The notes under the pieces were generated by a model, which saw only the letters and a program-made list of their open reading frames with translations, made no database searches and was not told the origin of the DNA. The translations under genes and the position numbers were made by a program. Below are positions 29,705 through 38,978 of a DNA stretch of 42,921 nucleotides, piece by piece; the stretch's first letter is position 1; every line of letters begins with the position of its first letter. The stretch is taken from positions 1 to 42,921 of the forward strand of contig NZ_JAIEQY010000139.1 of assembly GCF_019747315.1 (NCBI RefSeq). The letters are read 5' to 3'. The DNA is from Roseococcus sp. (GTDB lineage: Bacteria > Pseudomonadota > Alphaproteobacteria > Acetobacterales > Acetobacteraceae).

Positions 29705-30799
29705 CTAGGTTGCCTGTGGCGGCAGGAGGTACAGTGCGCTGGCAAAGGTCGCGTAGACCGCCAGCACGAGCACGCCCACAAACCACGCGCTGCGTCCTCC
29801 ATTCGTGATGAAGGCTGCCGTCAGGGTCGCGAACATCATCATCGCAAGCGCCCCGGTCCAGAAGCGAAGATCCATGGGCGACGGTCCCAGAAAGTAGCTG
29901 GCCAGGACGAGTACAGGTGCGACAAAGAGCGCGATCTGAGTGGCGCTGCCCAAAGCGATGCCGATGCTGAGGTCCAGCCGATTTTTCCGTGCCGCGGAAA
30001 ACGCCGTCGCCGTCTCCGCGGCGCCTCCGACCAGCGCGACGACAATGAAGCCGATGAAGGCATCCGACAGGCCGATCTCTTCCGCCGCTGTCTGGACCGA
30101 GCCCACGAAAATCTCGCTCACCAGCGCCACCAGCAATGCGACACAGCCGAGGACGATGATGGAGATGGGAAGGCTCCATGCCTGCTCCTCGCCTGCCTCC
30201 TCGTGGTGCGGGGTGCTGAAGAACTCGCGGTGCGTTCCCAGCGAGAAGACCAGGCCGAGGATGTAGGTCCCGATGAGGATGAAGGCGAGGACGAGGCTCA
30301 AGTCCTGGACAAAGGCCCCCGTTTCCGCGTCGCCGAGCGAAACGGCCGACGGGATAGACAGGACGATCATCACGAGGAAGAGTTGCCCTGCCTGCAGCCT
30401 GGTGGCCGCCACGTTGAATCGCTGGGTGCGGTGGCGAAGGCCGCCCAGCAGCAGGGAGCCGCCCAGGATGAAGAGGATGTTCGTCACGATCGTGCCGGCG
30501 ATGGAGGCCTTGACCAGCATGTACTCGCCGGCGCTGAGCGCGGTGATGGCGATCACCAGTTCGGTCAGGTTCCCCAGAGTCGCGTTGAGGAGGCCACCCA
30601 CCGTATCGCCAAGCCGTGCCGCCGCGGCTTCCGTCGCGCGGCTGAGCAGGGCCGCAAGCGGCAGGATGGCCAGGATGGAAAGGAAGAAGAGGGCCGTTCC
30701 TCCCTGCTGCACGCCGTGCCCGGCCACCAGCACGATCGGCACGAAGGGCAGCAGCCAAGGCAACGGATTGCCTCTCAGCTCTCGCCAGATGGATGTCAT
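29705..30799 (-). CDS. CAX-type calcium (cation)/proton antiporter
   Basis: 364 residues with about eleven membrane helices in two Na_Ca_ex repeats. The first repeat has GGLLNATLGNLTELVIAI and the second has GFIVVALVGGAAETATAF; the Glu in each (GNxTE, GGAAE) is the cation-binding acid of the CAX/ChaA family. The acidic loop HHEEAGEEQ in the middle separates the repeats as in YfkE/VCX1. It exports Ca2+ (possibly Na+ or K+) in exchange for H+. A channel gene follows directly, suggesting joint ion homeostasis. Upstream (30800-31053) no operator was recognised. Confidence 0.92.
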   Translation of the reverse strand: MTSIWRELRGNPLPWLLPFVPIVLVAGHGVQQGGTALFFLSILAILPLAALLSRATEAAAARLGDTVGGLLNATLGNLTELVIAITALSAGEYMLVKASIAGTIVTNILFILGGSLLLGGLRHRTQRFNVAATRLQAGQLFLVMIVLSIPSAVSLGDAETGAFVQDLSLVLAFILIGTYILGLVFSLGTHREFFSTPHHEEAGEEQAWSLPISIIVLGCVALLVALVSEIFVGSVQTAAEEIGLSDAFIGFIVVALVGGAAETATAFSAARKNRLDLSIGIALGSATQIALFVAPVLVLASYFLGPSPMDLRFWTGALAMMMFATLTAAFITNGGRSAWFVGVLVLAVYATFASALYLLPPQAT

Positions 30800-31053
30800 G
30801 ACCTCGATCCCTCCCAGTGGTGGACACCAGAACGCTGCCCACGGGATGCGCCAACGCTAGGCCGGCGGGCTGCTTCCGGGCGGAGTCACATAGAAGTCAC
30901 CCCCATGGCGTGGTGTTCCGGCCCTCCGCGCATTGTCGGCGCCTGCGAACGGCCGTTAGCGTGACTGCGTGATTCCGGAGGGATCGGCGCGCCTGCCAAC
31001 CCGGTTTGATGAACGTGCCGTCACCCGAAACACCGAACAAGAATGAGGTCCGC

Positions 31054-32277
31054 ATGTCCCAGTCGCCACGGCAGAGCCCTGTTTCCCGCTTGGTGCGCAG
31101 AAGCCTGCTTGCACTGGGCGTCCCCGTGGCATTGACGGGTTGCGCCCTGCCCACGCGCTTGCCCGCGGTCCCCCCCGCCGACCGCTCGCGCATCTCGGTG
31201 CTGGGCATCCCGAATGAGCGCTTCTATGCCAGCGAGCGTAGCGGGCAGCTTGGCCTGGAGCAGGAGTTCATCGCCGCCATGGGGCGCTACGTCGCGGCAC
31301 GCGGCCTGCCGGCGACTGCGCCCCTGCCGGAGCTGGACCTGCTGGCCATTTCCGGCGGCGGTGACGACGGCGCATTCGGCGCGGGCGTGCTCTCGGGCTG
31401 GAGCGAGCTTGGCACCCGGCCGAGCTTCTTCCTCGTGACCGGCGTGAGCACGGGTGCGCTGACCGCGCCCTTCGCCTTCCTGGGCAGCGCCTGGGATGCG
31501 GCACTCCGCGCCGTCTACACCGAGGTGACCGTGGCCGACATCCTGGAGCACCGCTACTACACGGCCGCCATCTTCGATGACGCCATGGCGGATAACCGCC
31601 CGCTTTACCGCACCATCTCCCGCCACATGGATGAGCGGATGCTGGCGGAGATCGCCCGCGCCTATGATGGGGGCCGGCTGCTGCTGATCGCCACCACCAA
31701 CCTCGACGCCGAGCGGCCGGTGATCTGGAACATCGGCGCCATCGCCAAGAGCGGCCATCCGAACGCGCTGGAGACGGTGCGGCGCATCATGCTGGCCTCG
31801 GCCGCCATTCCCGGCGCCTTCGCCCCGGTCCTGTTCGACGTGACGCTGGACGGCCGGCCGCACCAGGAGTTGCACGTGGATGGCGGCGTCTTCGCGCAGG
31901 CCTTTCTCTATCCCGCAAGCGTGGGAGATCTTCGGCGCCAGCGTGCGGCGCGCCGGATTCCGACGGCTCCGGCCCGGGCCTGGGTGATCCGTAACGCCCG
32001 GCCGCAATCCACCGGCAGCGAGGTGAACCGCCGGACGCTGGGCATCGTCGGGCGTTCGATCACCTCCATGATCTCGGCTTCGGGATACAACGACATCGTA
32101 CGGATTTATTTCGCCGCGCAGCGTGACCAGGTGGAGTATAATCTGGCGTATATCGGCAGTGATTTCACCTTGCCCTACAACACGCCCTTCGATCCCGCCT
32201 ATATGCGCCCGCTGTACGAATACGGGCGGCAGCGCATGTTGCGTGGCGATGTCTGGGCGAAGAGCCCGCCAGGCTGA
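31054..32277 (+). CDS. Patatin-like phospholipase lipoprotein
   Basis: 407 residues from the ATG at 31054, with GAGG six bases upstream; starts at 31006/31009 would put 15-16 residues before the signal. The lipobox LTGC places the lipidated Cys at 30. The patatin domain contains the oxyanion loop SGGGDDGAFGAG (100-111), nucleophile Ser132 in GVSTG and partner Asp276 in HVDGG, a complete Ser-Asp dyad. Hence an active acyl hydrolase or phospholipase at the inner or outer membrane is predicted. It is separated from the CAX gene by a divergent gap and followed after 180 bp by a second lipoprotein gene. Confidence 0.92.
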   Translation: MSQSPRQSPVSRLVRRSLLALGVPVALTGCALPTRLPAVPPADRSRISVLGIPNERFYASERSGQLGLEQEFIAAMGRYVAARGLPATAPLPELDLLAISGGGDDGAFGAGVLSGWSELGTRPSFFLVTGVSTGALTAPFAFLGSAWDAALRAVYTEVTVADILEHRYYTAAIFDDAMADNRPLYRTISRHMDERMLAEIARAYDGGRLLLIATTNLDAERPVIWNIGAIAKSGHPNALETVRRIMLASAAIPGAFAPVLFDVTLDGRPHQELHVDGGVFAQAFLYPASVGDLRRQRAARRIPTAPARAWVIRNARPQSTGSEVNRRTLGIVGRSITSMISASGYNDIVRIYFAAQRDQVEYNLAYIGSDFTLPYNTPFDPAYMRPLYEYGRQRMLRGDVWAKSPPG

Positions 32278-32284
32278 GGCCCTG

Positions 32285-32304
32285 GGCCCTGCCATGGCGG
32301 GGCC
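32285..32304 (+). terminator. Hairpin after the patatin-like gene
   Basis: GGCCCTG and CGGGGCC (seven pairs, one T-G) enclose CCATGG, eight bp after the stop. The sequence after it (GAGAGCTTGATTT) has only a weak T-run, so an intrinsic terminator is possible but not clean. Confidence 0.35.
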
Positions 32305-32457
32305 GAGAGCTTGATTTACACGTTAATTACATGGGCGCCGTTGCGTCAGCGCGACGCAGCCTGATGATCTGTCGCTCCAACCAGCGCTCGCCGTTGCCGT
32401 CCCGCTGAACCTTCGCCTTCGCAAGCATCACCCAACCGCCACCAAGGACACACTGCC

Positions 32458-33018
32458 ATGAACCGTCGCTCCATTCTGATCTTGCCGCTGGGCCTTTCCG
32501 CCCTCGCGGCCTGTGCTTCGGTCGAGACGGAGCAGATGACCACCGTGGTCGGCGTCATCGAGACCGTGGACGCGACCTCGCGCGAGGTGCTCATCCGTGG
32601 CGATGGCGGCGCGCAGTCGGGCGCCCTGCTCAGCGTGGTCGCGGGCCGTGCCGTCCAGCGCATCAACATGCTCCGCCCGGGAGATCGGGTGACGGTGCGC
32701 TACTTCCAGGCGATCGCCGCCCGCGTGGCCTCGCCGCTGCGCAGCGCCACGCCTGCCGGGGCCGCCTTCACCGCGGAACGCGATGCGGAGCGCCCGGGTG
32801 GCGAGGTCACCCGCGTTCGCAGCGGCCGCGTGACGATCACCGCCGTGAACAGCCAGACCGGCACCATCAGCTTCGCCGGCCCTGGTGGACTGGTTCGCAC
32901 CGTGACTCCGCGGAATGCGGAAGTCCTGGCCTTCACGCGCGGCCTGCGCGTCGGTCAGCAGGTGGACATCACCTATGAGGAAGCGCTGGCCATCTCCATC
33001 GAGCCGATAGCGCGCTGA
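32458..33018 (+). CDS. Small predicted lipoprotein of unknown function
   Basis: 186 residues. MNRRSILILPLGLSALAAC is a lipoprotein signal with the lipobox LAAC, so the mature chain starts at Cys19. The rest has two beta-rich halves: TTVVGVIETVDATSREVLIRGD and SGRVTITAVNSQTGTISFAGP, each reading like an OB-like or DUF5666-type strand set, followed by LRVGQQVDITYEEALAISI. No catalytic motif is seen. It probably resides in the periplasm on a lipid anchor. Proximity to the patatin-like lipoprotein may be chance, since a gap of 180 bp and hairpins separate them. Confidence 0.8.
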   Translation: MNRRSILILPLGLSALAACASVETEQMTTVVGVIETVDATSREVLIRGDGGAQSGALLSVVAGRAVQRINMLRPGDRVTVRYFQAIAARVASPLRSATPAGAAFTAERDAERPGGEVTRVRSGRVTITAVNSQTGTISFAGPGGLVRTVTPRNAEVLAFTRGLRVGQQVDITYEEALAISIEPIAR

Positions 33019-33031
33019 TCCAGCCGGGCTC

Positions 33032-33049
33032 TGGTCCCTTCGGGGGCCA
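33032..33049 (+). terminator. UUCG-loop hairpin after the small lipoprotein gene
   Basis: TGGTCCC and GGGGCCA (seven pairs, one T-G) close a TTCG tetraloop with a C-G pair, 13 bp after the stop codon. This is a very stable RNA hairpin, but no T-run follows; it may be a terminator or an mRNA-protecting end. Confidence 0.4.
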
Positions 33050-33497
33050 TGGGGCGGGCCGGATGTTCTGGCTCGCCCTTCCCACGCTTCCGGCATGTGG
33101 TCACCGTACCTCATCGCTCACAGCTGGAAGCCGAGCGTGCCTGCATTCTGGAGCGCAACCGATCGGTTGCCTCAACCCCACCCCATCCATTTGAAGACCC
33201 TGACGCAGCCATGCAGCGTCGCTGGCCATAGCCAAGGGGGTAGAGCGCGCAATGGCGCCGAAGGCCTGACAGAAGGCCCCCGCGCTCAGGCAGACGCCGA
33301 ACGGAAACGACCCCGCAGCGAGGCCCGAAAGCGACCAAGCCTTGGCTTGCTCGGGCGAGTGCCGTGGCGCGCGGAAGGCCCGTCTTGCGCTCGACCAGCG
33401 GCCTTGCCTTTGGCTTGTGCGGGCTGGAGGTCGGCTTCGAACCAGGCCGGGGGCGCCGCCTGGGCGCCCCCCATGCCCCCGGGCGGCGTCTTCCCGC
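33050..33497. other. Intergenic stretch without a recognised gene
   Basis: About 450 bp between the lipoprotein hairpin and the RND remnant. Short open frames occur on both strands but have no ribosome sites or family match. A perfect inverted repeat GGGGGCGCC (33449-33457) / GGCGCCCCC (33463-33471) lies 26 bp beyond the stop of the RND remnant and could mark its former terminator, although no T-run follows on either strand. Confidence 0.45.
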
Positions 33498-35072
33498 TCA
33501 GGCTTGCTTCGGCTCTTCCGGCGGCATTGCCAACGGCTTGCCCAGGCCAAGCCGCGCCTTCACCTTCTCACGCAACGTCTGGAAGACGACATAGAGCATC
33601 GGGATCATGAAGATCCCGATCGAGGACGCCGCGAGCATCCCCCAGAAAACGGGCGTCCCCACGGCGCGCCGGCTGATCTCGGAGGCACCCGAGGCCGTGA
33701 CCAGCGGGAACAGCCCGAGCACGAAGGCGAAGGACGTCATCATCACCGCGCGGAAGCGCAGCTTGGCGCCGAGCGTCGCCGCCTCGACCACGCTCATGCC
33801 CTTGTTCTCCCGCAGGTCCTTCGCGAACTCGATGATGAGAATGCCGTTCTTCGCCGCGAGCGCGATCAGCACGACAATGCCGACCTGCGCGTAGAGATCG
33901 AGCGAGAGCCCCGCGGGGCCGATTGCCGCCATGGCCCCCAGCACGCCGACCGAGACCGAGAGCAGCACCGGCACCGGGATCGTCCAGGATTCATAGACCA
34001 GCGCCGGAATCCCGGCCGTCAGCCGACCGATCTGGGCGATCAACCCGTTCACACCCTTCTTCGGTCCGTGATGCGCCCGCAGCAGGATATCGCACAGCGC
34101 GGGCGAAAGGGTCTGCGCATTGATCGCGGAGAAGAACATGCCGACCGAGACGGTCACCGCGAATTGCCGGAACAACTCGCCCGAAATGCCGGGGATGAAG
34201 GCGAGGGGCACGAAGACCGAGAGCAGCACGAGCGTGATGGCGATGATGGGCGCGGTGATGCCCTCCATCGCCGCCTTGGTCGCGTCGCTGACCGAGAGGG
34301 AGTGATCCTGCTCCATCTTCGTTTCCATGGCCTCGACCACGACGATGGCGTCATCCACGACGATGCCGATGGCCAGCACCATGGCGAGCAGCGAGACGGT
34401 GTTTGCCGAATAGCCCATCAGGTTCAGCACGGTGAAGGTCGCGATCAGGCTGACCGGCACCGCGATCAGCGGGATGCTGGTGGCGCGAATGGAACCCAGG
34501 AAGAGGAAGACGACGATGACCACAAGCATGAACGCCTCGAACAGGGTGTGGATCACCTGCTCGATGGTCGGCTTCAGTAAGACGGTGGTGTCACAGGTGA
34601 CCGCATAGGCAAGGCCGGCGGGAAAGCGGGAGGCGAGTTCCTCCAGCGTCCGGTTGGCGCCGGATGCGACACCCACGGCGTTGGCGCCGGGCGCCAGGTA
34701 GATCTGCATGAGGGTTGCGTCCTGCCCGTTGAGGCGCGTCTCGATATCCTGATTATAGGCGCCCAGCTCGATGTGCGAGACGTCCCGCACGCGCAGCACG
34801 CTGCCATCGGCATTGGCGCGCACCAGGATTGCGCCGAATTCATCGGCCGAAGTGAGCCGCCCGGTGGTGCGGATGTTCAGCTGGCAGGAAGTGTCGTCGC
34901 TGGCCGGTTGCGCGCCGACGCGGCCGAGCGGCGCCACCTGGTTCTGGGCGCGGATGGCGGTGACGACATCGGCAGGGGTGAGGTCCAGCGCGGTCAGCCG
35001 GTCGGTCTCGAACCAGAGGGGCATCGCGTAGTCGCGCGCGCCGAACAAGATGGCATGGCCCACGCCCGGCAC
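33498..35072 (-). pseudogene. RND (HAE1/AcrB-MexF type) efflux pump with 5' truncation and in-frame internal deletion
   Basis: The frame encodes 524 residues against about 1,050 in intact HAE1 pumps. It starts at the region matching AcrB residue about 170 ([20 protein letters not shown]) and continues through TM2-TM6, including [18 protein letters not shown] with the proton-relay Asp pair. After [20 protein letters not shown] (AcrB about 500) it jumps to [23 protein letters not shown] (AcrB about 875) and runs to a normal end with TM10-TM12. Thus TM1, much of the first porter domain, TM7-TM8 and the whole second periplasmic domain are gone. In-frame codons continue to 35103, where a TGA stands. 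No functional pump is possible. Confidence 0.88.
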
Positions 35073-35265
35073 GCGCTTCCGGAAGCGTCCGGCCCTGGTC
35101 GTTCATCGCGCTTGAAATCATCCCAACATCCGTTCTTGTCGGCGGCACAGGGCATCTGCCGGAGGTAATGGCGGCCATGCGAAGCAGGGTTCAGGATTTG
35201 GCCACGAAGGCCACGGCAGGCGGGATGTGGGCCTCACCCTCGCAGGGGCGGATCGGCGCAAGGCA

Positions 35266-35553
35266 TCATTCGCGCGAGGCCGGGGGCATGCGGCCCCGCG
35301 CGGCGTGGATGGCGTGGCCCACCTCCACCTTCAGCTCACACACCAGCCGGAGGTAATCATGCACCTCCTCGCGCGGTTCGGCGCCAGGGGCGGGCGTGAA
35401 GGCTGCAACGCCCTCCTGCGCCAGGCGGTAATCTTCACAGACGCTGCGGAAGTTACTATCCGAAGCGAATAGACTCATCACCAACGCTGCATCCTCGGGG
35501 AAAGCGGAGAGTGCGCTTTGCAGGTCAGCATTGGTTGATGGCGTCATACCCAT
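35266..35553 (-). CDS. Hypothetical small protein (95 aa)
   Basis: 95 residues starting at the ATG at 35553, with AGAGG nine bases upstream; an ATG two codons later is less well placed. It appears mostly helical: SALSAFPEDAALVMSLFASDSNFRSVCEDYRLAQEGVAAF, then EEVHDYLRLVCELKVEVGHAIHAARG. The FRSVCEDYRLA stretch reminds me of small uncharacterised alphaproteobacterial proteins, but I assign no function. No signal peptide or membrane segment. It is divergent from the TPR gene over 245 bp that include an AT-rich patch (about 35675-35710) suitable for promoters. Confidence 0.65.
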   Translation of the reverse strand: MGMTPSTNADLQSALSAFPEDAALVMSLFASDSNFRSVCEDYRLAQEGVAAFTPAPGAEPREEVHDYLRLVCELKVEVGHAIHAARGRMPPASRE

Positions 35554-35798
35554 TCACGTCCACCTCTCTCATTGGCGTCCGTGGTGACGCTGTGCCGGCA
35601 GGCGGTCATGGGTGAGTACGTTACGGTGACAAGGAAGAGGGGCCCGCATCGGGACACCCGTCAGACCGCTGCCGTAACCATATATTTTTGTTTCAGATTG
35701 AGTTATTGAAGTCGCCCGAGTTGGCGCATCGTCGGGCGCAAACACCGCAGCCGGGAGTCGACTTTGCCGGTGACGACGCTCCGGCGCGGGGATCAAGA

Positions 35799-37382
35799 AT
35801 GAGCGCCATCGAGCGAGACGCCATCCGCGCGGAGCTGGACCGGATCCTGGCTTCCTCCTCCTTTGATGCTTCGGCGCGAAACCGCCATTTCCTTCGCTAC
35901 GTCGTCGAGGAAAGCTTGGAAGGCAGGGCGGACCGCATCAAGGCCTATGCGATCGCGGTCTCGGTCTTCAACAGGCACGCGGATTTCGACCCGCAGGTGG
36001 ATTCCATCGTGCGCATCGAGGCCGGGCGCCTGCGGCGGGCGCTGGAGCGATTCTACCTGATGGCAGGGCCGGCGAATGGCGTGCGGATTTCCATTCCGCG
36101 CGGATCCTATGTGCCCGCCTTCGAGCATGACGCCGTCCTGGCCGCGCCTGCGCCAGGTGCGCCCGCCCGGCGCAGCGGTCCCGCCATCCTTCTGCGCCCC
36201 TTCGACGAGGAGGGAGATCAGTCCGCCTATCCGAACTTCACCCGTGGTTTCGCACGTCAGATCCTCGTCGGCCTCACGCGCTATCCCGCGTTGTTCGTCT
36301 TCGGGGCTGACACGGCCTTCTCGGGCGATGTGCCGGCCGCGACGCTTGATCCGGATTACCTGCTGGCCGGCGGCACCAGCCTCTCTGGCGCGGATTTCAG
36401 GGCCGACCTGCTGCTGACCGATGCGCGCACCGGACGCTGCATCTGGGGCGATTCCTTCAGCCAGCGCCTGGACCCGGCCGAGATCCTGCGTGTCCGTGAC
36501 GAGGTGACCTCCGCCGTGGTGCGGCACCTGGCGCAGCCCTACGGGGTGCTCTTCAGCCGCAGGGCGCAGGAGGTGGAAGGACTGCCGAGCAGCCACCTCA
36601 CTGGCTATGATTGCGTCATCCGCTTCTATCAATACTGGCGACACTTCGACCGTGCGATGTTCGACGTGCTGCGCCATGACCTGGAACGGGCCACGGTGCG
36701 GGAGCCCAGCTACGCCGACGCGTTTGCATGCCTGTCGATGCTCTATATTGACGGCTTCCGCTACGGCTATGCGACACGCGACGAACTGCCGGACAGCCTG
36801 GCGCGCTCCCTCGCCCTCGCGCGCAAGGCGGTGGAACTCGCGCCGCTCTCCAGCCGCTGCCACCACGCCCTGGGCCTGGTCTTCTGGTTCCAGGGCGACG
36901 TCGCGAACGCTGTGGCCGCGCTGCAGAAGGGGATCGCGCTCAATCCCAACGATACGGACATCATGGCCGAGCTTGGAATCCGCTTTGCGATCCTCGCCGA
37001 ATGGGAGAGGGGCGTGCCGATGATCGAGGCCTCCTATGCGCGCAATCCCGCGCAGCCTTCGGCTTACCGGATCGGCCTCGCACTGTGGCATATCCGGCAT
37101 GGCCGCTTCGAGGCCGCACTCGCGGAGGCGCGGAGAGTTGATGTGCCCAACGTGATCTTCGGGCATGCCGTGCTGGCCGTGGCGGCCGCCGAGGTGGGGC
37201 TGGCGGAGGAAGCGAGCGCGGCGCTCGCTGCGCTGCTCCGCGTTGATCCGGAGTATCTCTCGCGAGCGGCGGTGGATCTGGCGGGGCGGAACGTGCACCC
37301 CGCCCTGGTCGAGTGCCTGACAAGGGGGTTGCAGAAGGCGGCGGCGTTCGCCGCCGGGCCGGCCCTGTTGCGGGCTGTGTGA
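35799..37382 (+). CDS. TPR protein with adenylate cyclase/TolB-N-type N-terminal domain
   Basis: 527 residues from the ATG at 35799; the frame opens earlier (35688, TTG), but that extension looks like leader. The N-terminal part (about 1-90), with ELDRILASSSFDASARNRHFLRYVVEESLEGRADRIKAYAIAVSVFNR ... QVDSIVRIEAGRLRRALERFY ... ISIPRGSYVPAFE in segments, is a domain that precedes TolB-N and TPR modules in many uncharacterised alphaproteobacterial and acidobacterial proteins, often misnamed adenylate cyclases. A TolB-N-like region (about 105-240) and TPR helices (about 320-500, e.g. ARKAVELAPLSSRCHHALGLVFWFQGD) follow. No cyclase domain is present. Cytoplasmic, perhaps regulatory. Confidence 0.8.
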   Translation: MSAIERDAIRAELDRILASSSFDASARNRHFLRYVVEESLEGRADRIKAYAIAVSVFNRHADFDPQVDSIVRIEAGRLRRALERFYLMAGPANGVRISIPRGSYVPAFEHDAVLAAPAPGAPARRSGPAILLRPFDEEGDQSAYPNFTRGFARQILVGLTRYPALFVFGADTAFSGDVPAATLDPDYLLAGGTSLSGADFRADLLLTDARTGRCIWGDSFSQRLDPAEILRVRDEVTSAVVRHLAQPYGVLFSRRAQEVEGLPSSHLTGYDCVIRFYQYWRHFDRAMFDVLRHDLERATVREPSYADAFACLSMLYIDGFRYGYATRDELPDSLARSLALARKAVELAPLSSRCHHALGLVFWFQGDVANAVAALQKGIALNPNDTDIMAELGIRFAILAEWERGVPMIEASYARNPAQPSAYRIGLALWHIRHGRFEAALAEARRVDVPNVIFGHAVLAVAAAEVGLAEEASAALAALLRVDPEYLSRAAVDLAGRNVHPALVECLTRGLQKAAAFAAGPALLRAV

Positions 37383-37411
37383 CGGGGGCGAGCCCAGGCC
37401 CCCGCCCCGGG

Positions 37412-38375
37412 TCACATGCCGCCCCCCGCAACGATACTGCAGCGCGATTCCTAGCAGGTCGTAGTTATTCCCCGTGCGCGCCGAAACGCCCCTGCTGCCA
37501 TAGACGCGGACCGAGTAGCGCGGGCTGATCGGGAGGGAGAGGGTCGCGCCCAGGCGCCAGTTCCGCAGCAAGTCGTCATTCGGCTCGCCATTGATCGAGG
37601 TGCGGCCACCGGTGAAGAAGGTCGCGTCAACCGAACCCCAGATGCCGCGGTTGAATGCGAAGATGGCATGGCCCTGAAAGGAATAGACGGGCTCCTGCGA
37701 GCGCCGCTGGCCGCGCAGGAAATCGCTGTTGTCGGTGAAAAGGGTGACAGCGGCGGTCGCCTCGACCGTCAGCGCGCCGAAGCGCTGCGAGGCGCCGAGT
37801 TCCGGTTTCACGAACCACCGGTTGGTGCCGAGGTTCACGGCGCGTGACGCATCATGCTGCCCCACGGGCACCGAGACTTGCAGGCTCGCGCCCAGGATCA
37901 GGTCCTGCTGCCAGGTGGGGAATTCCTCAAGCCTCAGCGCCGGCGCACCGAAGAAGTTGACCGAAACGCGGAAGCGAGGGTCACCCAGGCCATGGACCGT
38001 GCGCTCCACCGGGGCGCCGGCGAAATTCGCCGTGCCCGTGAGCCAGCTGAAAGGCGCGATCGCGTCGAACTTCGCCGAAGCGCCCAGAACCTGGAAGGAC
38101 CGGGCATAGGCGAGGACGGCGCTCGATGTCTGCAAATTCGCGTTGGCGATCGGCAGGGAGGGGTCGAAGGAAAGGCTGCCGCGCGTATACGCATAGCCAC
38201 CCACCAGGAAGTTCACGCCGACTGGCGTATTCGCGAAGGCGCGAGGTTCGATATCCTGGGCAAAGGCCGTGGACGCGCCGCCGGCCAGCGCAACGGCCAG
38301 CGCGATCCACCAGCGGCCGCGCGGCAGAAGCGCAACGCCGCAAGCGGCTGCGGCGACGATCCATTGCCTCTTCAC
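37412..38375 (-). CDS. Outer-membrane beta-barrel (phenol MetA-deg-like transporter family), frameshifted at its 3' end
   Basis: GTG start at 38375 with AAGG seven bases upstream. A long signal region ending [13 protein letters not shown] precedes a barrel of about 280 residues with alternating strands ([75 protein letters not shown]), typical of the Phenol_MetA_deg family. As given, the frame fails to stop after QYRCGG and stays open antisense to the TPR gene down to 35793. Removing one G from the six-G run (37422-37427) gives QYRCGGGM and TGA at 37412-37414, the expected end. Either a sequencing error or a real recent frameshift. Confidence 0.75.
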
Positions 38376-38476
38376 GCCGAAACCTTCTGACGATCGCGAT
38401 GGTGACGCAAGCGATGCGGCCAGCTGGGCCGGTCGGTGTCTTTCATCAGCCGAACCCCCTTCCTTCGGGCCCCGCG

Positions 38477-38734
38477 ATGGCAAGCAACCGGCGCAGGCCG
38501 AGCGTGTTGGGCGATGCGAAGCTGACGACGGCACAGCTCGACCGGCTGACACATCACCGCGACATCGTCGAGACCGGCAATGAGAGTTGGCGGTTCAAGG
38601 GCAAAGTGTGGAAAAGGCCAGACACACGCTGTTGCCCGCCGCTGCGCCTATGCCTCCGCGCCTATGCCTCCGCGCCGGGCAACACCGCGCGTCGATCAAC
38701 GCTGAAAAGGGGGGCCTCTTCGGGCGCCGGTTGA
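38477..38734 (+). pseudogene. IS21-family istB remnant
   Basis: The frame from 38477 contains [20 protein letters not shown] followed by [18 protein letters not shown], which matches the end of the IstB ATPase ([32 protein letters not shown]). The rest of istB and all of istA are missing. Downstream, AACGCTGAAAAGGGGGGCC (about 38699-38717) resembles the inner part of IS21-type ends. The rest of the 600-bp gap between the barrel and Bug genes (38376-38978) holds no other gene I recognise. Non-functional. Confidence 0.75.
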
Positions 38735-38978
38735 CAGGCGGTGCCCTTCACCTTGACCAGCAGCCGCTCCACCCGGCCTGATCCCCTTGGCCACGACAAG
38801 GCCAAACACTGTCGCGTGGCCGCGCATCGCATTCACCGGCCGCGTCCTATGCCGCACCAGCCATGCGCTCCACTCTGATGGCGGGCGGCTCCTCTGGTTT
38901 GTCCCGCAACGGCACAAACCATGGCACTTCCGATGCCGCGGGGGCCGCCGACCCAAAGGGGCCGGAGGTCCTTTTCCT

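Noticed and set aside
32342-32358. Short hairpin TGCGTC/GACGCA before the small lipoprotein gene
   Set aside because: Only six pairs with a five-base loop; expected by chance in GC-rich DNA and without T-run or conserved context.
35793-37411. Extension of the barrel frame antisense to the TPR gene (total over 900 codons)
   Set aside because: The barrel family ends near 37412 and the extension has no homology I can see; explained by the homopolymer frameshift and GC-driven lack of stops.
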